Both the position numbers and the translations under genes were made by a program. Shown here one piece after another: positions 5,385-7,249 of a stretch of 7,249 nt of DNA. The stretch is taken from contig JAOAAR010000093.1 in assembly GCA_026418755.1 (NCBI GenBank), positions 1 through 7,249 on the forward strand, given 5' to 3'. Source of the stretch: Planctomycetota bacterium (lineage in GTDB: Bacteria; Planctomycetota; SKW154). Numbering within the stretch: position 1 is the first letter of the stretch; the number at the start of each line of letters is the position of its first letter. The notes under the pieces were generated by a model. The model searched no databases. It saw only the letters and a list, made by a program, of their open reading frames with translations, and was not told where the DNA came from.

Positions 5385-6503
5385 ATGGATGTGTTCGAAA
5401 GAGATGGTTACAGATTGCGATTTGTTGAGACAGTTGGCGGCAAAGAGCAGCGTTTCGAGTTTTTCTGGGAGCCTGATGAAAGTGTAGAAGGGTTGCTGCG
5501 CGCTTGGAAAGAAGGGGATGAACGGCGAAGGTTCAACGCTGTGTATTTAATGTCGCAAAAGGAAGACGAGCGGTTTCTGGATGTTCTCCTCGAAGCAGCC
5601 CAGATGCGGAGTTTTGTAGGAAGGGGAATTGCGACAGTAGGGCTTGCTCGATATCTCAGGAAAAGCCGTGCTGCTCGGAAAGTGGTTTTTTCTGCGCTCA
5701 AATCAGGCGATATGATTTTAACCGCCGCCGCACTGCAGGCTCTTGGAAGGCTTAACAGTTGGCGTTCAAGACGGGCGTTACGCCGTGTTCTTCGTCACCT
5801 GCGTCGCCGTCCGGACATACAGGGCGGAACAGGAGCCTCTACACCTGCCGCGCTCCTTCTGCTGGCTGCAGTAGAATCGCTTCTCCTTCTGGGCGAAAAC
5901 GGTGATACTGTCGCTGCATCAGAAGCGATGATAAATCACACTGACAGAGCGGTTAGAATCCAGACTCTTTCAGTCGCGACCCGCTTTCCGCAGGTTCTCT
6001 CGGCAAGTAGTCTGGAGCGGTTTCTATCTGCCCCGGTCCCTGAATGCATAATGGCTGCCGAAACTCTCGTCAAAAAAGGTGACACTAGTAGACTGACGGT
6101 TCTGAGTGAGTACGCAGAATCTCCCGACACCCTGACGCGGACTCACACCATTGCAGCGCTGGCAAGAATCAACAACAACTCCTCCCTGGACCTTCTTGAG
6201 AGGCTTCTTCCAAGCGAAAAGGAGACAAGTCTTCGAATCCAGATGGCATATCATCTGAAGAAGGCAGGGCGTTTTCCTCCGCTCGATTCATTTTCTGAGG
6301 CGCTAAGAGCCAAAAGTCCCCTTCTGCGTCAGAGTGCCATAACTCTTCTTTCCCGCCTTCCCCCAAATTCAGAAGGTGTCCGCGACTTGCTAACCCGACA
6401 AAGAGAAGTGGAGCCCGACGAATTCTTGCGTTACCAAATTGACCAAGTTTTGAAGAGCGGGGAATCAGGCGACTTAAACAAGGGAGGGTTTGTGCAGATA
6501 TAA
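5385..6503 (+). CDS. HEAT-repeat protein, no signal peptide
   Basis: The 372-residue product is almost entirely paired helices. Repeat units are visible as blocks of alternating Leu/Ala helices, for example LLRAWKEGDERRRFNAVYLM, ILTAAALQALGRL, AVRIQTLSVATRF, TRTHTIAALARI and LLRQSAITLLSRL. A short N-terminal segment (about 1-33, YRLRFVETVGGKEQRFEFFW) looks like beta strands. Residues 127-142 are very basic, with nine arginines in sixteen positions, and could contact nucleic acid or another acidic partner. No membrane segment, signal or catalytic motif is seen, so it is probably a cytoplasmic scaffold of unknown partner. The ATG at 5385 is chosen; AAGGAG (5369-5374) lies 10 bases upstream within the end of ribF, and TTG 5382 is an alternative with 7-base spacing. 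The gap from ribF is 7 bases, so co-transcription is likely. It is the last gene of the cluster. Confidence 0.78.
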   Translation: MDVFERDGYRLRFVETVGGKEQRFEFFWEPDESVEGLLRAWKEGDERRRFNAVYLMSQKEDERFLDVLLEAAQMRSFVGRGIATVGLARYLRKSRAARKVVFSALKSGDMILTAAALQALGRLNSWRSRRALRRVLRHLRRRPDIQGGTGASTPAALLLLAAVESLLLLGENGDTVAASEAMINHTDRAVRIQTLSVATRFPQVLSASSLERFLSAPVPECIMAAETLVKKGDTSRLTVLSEYAESPDTLTRTHTIAALARINNNSSLDLLERLLPSEKETSLRIQMAYHLKKAGRFPPLDSFSEALRAKSPLLRQSAITLLSRLPPNSEGVRDLLTRQREVEPDEFLRYQIDQVLKSGESGDLNKGGFVQI

Positions 6504-6504
6504 G

Positions 6505-6533
6505 TTGAAACTTTACAGAGATTGTTGTATAAT
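6505..6533 (+). promoter_or_regulatory. Strong sigma70-type promoter
   Basis: TTGAAA (6505-6510, 5/6) and a perfect TATAAT (6528-6533) are separated by exactly 17 bases, the best promoter match in the window. It begins two bases after the TAA of the HEAT gene. Transcription should start near 6540, leaving a leader of about 20 bases before the GTG at 6562. No terminator is seen before it, so read-through from the operon would add to its transcript. Confidence 0.75.
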
Positions 6534-6561
6534 TTGCTGTTAGATGACACGGAGATAGGCT

Positions 6562-7249
6562 GTGTTAGGCGACATTCAGAAAAAGATATCGAACTGGCTT
6601 TCTCAAAACAGAGGGCTACTGTGGGCGGTTATGTCGCACAAAGATTCTGCTGACGCACTGTTGCGGAGTATTGATGTCACTCCTCAGGAGTTGTTGAATG
6701 CGTGTGACAAACTCGAAGATTCCCTCGACGGCTTAAAGGACATGCTAAAGCAACTCTATTTACTTCTTTACGAGATAGAAGAGGAACTGAAGAAGGCGGC
6801 TTTGCAGGTGAGTGCTGAAAAGAGACCACCGCCTTCGGTAACTGTTTCTCGGATTACCGGTGAAGGAGTAGCGAAGGGTCAGCCTGCACCCCAAGCATCT
6901 GTGCCACTCCAATCTGTGACACAGCCCAATGCAGTGCCTCAGGCGGTGTCTCAAAGAGTATCCGCACCGTTGCAAGAGGCGCCTTCTGCTGTATCTGCTG
7001 CTGTTATCCAGCAGACGAAACCTTCTGTTGCTGCGACAAAACAGCCGATTCCTGTGGTTCCGAATCACACTCCTCCAACATTTGAAGTGCCAGTCACGGC
7101 AGCCGGCAAGCAAGGTTCTCCTGACGCTGCACAGATTAAGTGCGAGATTCTTGATGACCTTGAAAAGGAGGCGAAGCGCTCTGTTGATACAAAGAGTATA
7201 AGGATAGAAAAACCATCAAAGCCTGGGGGGCTCATAGAGTATATGGGGT
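6562..7249 (+). CDS. Unrecognised protein with helical N-terminus and Pro/Ala/Gln-rich linker, 3' part missing
   Basis: The frame is open from a GTG at 6562 to the window edge (229 codons seen). GGAG at 6551-6554 sits seven bases before the GTG, and an in-frame TAG at 6556-6558 excludes an earlier start; there is no closer ATG until residue 24. Residues 1-82 are predicted helical and charged (LLWAVMSHKDSADALL, then CDKLEDSLDGLKDMLKQLYLLLYEIEEELKK, a likely coiled coil). Residues 88-181 form a low-complexity linker rich in Pro, Ala, Val, Gln and Ser, with degenerate units such as SVPLQ and SAPLQ. A more ordinary acidic/basic segment begins near 187 (DAAQIKCEILDDLEKEAKRS). No signal peptide or membrane span is seen. 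I do not recognise the family. It has its own strong promoter, so it probably begins a new transcription unit. Confidence 0.72.
   Translation, partial: MLGDIQKKISNWLSQNRGLLWAVMSHKDSADALLRSIDVTPQELLNACDKLEDSLDGLKDMLKQLYLLLYEIEEELKKAALQVSAEKRPPPSVTVSRITGEGVAKGQPAPQASVPLQSVTQPNAVPQAVSQRVSAPLQEAPSAVSAAVIQQTKPSVAATKQPIPVVPNHTPPTFEVPVTAAGKQGSPDAAQIKCEILDDLEKEAKRSVDTKSIRIEKPSKPGGLIEYMG

Noticed and set aside
6504..6561. Possible terminator between the HEAT gene and the last gene
   Set aside because: I found no GC-rich hairpin followed by a T-run; the stretch is accounted for by the promoter and a short leader.
6760..7113. Minus-strand Arg/Cys-rich open frame
   Set aside because: It is antisense to the 3' partial gene, whose promoter, ribosome binding site and frame are better supported. 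The Arg-rich composition is what the complement of Ala/Pro/Gln codons gives.
6929..7201. Plus-strand Leu/Arg-rich open frame of 90 codons
   Set aside because: It is in an alternative frame within the GTG-start gene at 6562, has no ribosome binding site and has a biased composition.

Overview
The window looks like a bacterial chromosome segment with moderate GC, dense short-gap gene packing and no mobile DNA, RNA genes or CRISPR. The best lineage hint is the exported TPR/HEAT protein at 2662-3927. It combines a 'GEW...KGRWMTP' linker with a C-terminal 'AREALRQITGKDF...WLKWLKEN' block, and I associate this style with Planctomycetota or related PVC-like and candidate-phylum bacteria. The signal peptides suggest a cell with an outer or periplasmic compartment. 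This placement is an inference from protein style, not a marker-gene result.

Left part (1-1402, minus strand): a two-gene unit of the AmmeMemoRadiSam group. A Memo-family protein (system protein B) with a lipoprotein-like N-terminus is followed 10 bases later by an AMMECR1-domain protein (system protein A), which runs off the left edge. The radical SAM partner, if present, lies outside the window.

A 106-base divergent intergenic region (1403-1508) carries plausible overlapping back-to-back promoters and an 8-bp perfect inverted repeat.

Right part (1509-6503, plus strand): five closely spaced genes that look like one operon. They are a divergent class II (zinc) aldolase, an exported TPR/HEAT protein, peptide deformylase (def), bifunctional riboflavin kinase/FAD synthetase (ribF), and a second HEAT-repeat protein without a signal peptide. 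The gaps are 19 and 17 bases, then a one-base TGATG overlap between def and ribF, then 7 bases. Def acts in N-terminal maturation of new proteins and RibF makes FMN and FAD. The HEAT proteins are presumed scaffolds of unknown partner.

Right edge (6505-7249, plus strand): a near-consensus sigma70-type promoter sits directly after the last operon stop codon. It drives an unrecognised gene that starts with GTG at 6562 and is cut by the window end. Its product has a helical N-terminus followed by a Pro/Ala/Gln/Val-rich linker.

No single strikingly new system is evident. The items most worth checking are the apparently exported Memo protein, the aldolase with altered active-site motifs, an in-phase A_AAA_AAG slippery heptamer that would fuse the TPR/HEAT protein to Def, a perfect G-quadruplex motif inside ribF, and the unknown 3' gene.
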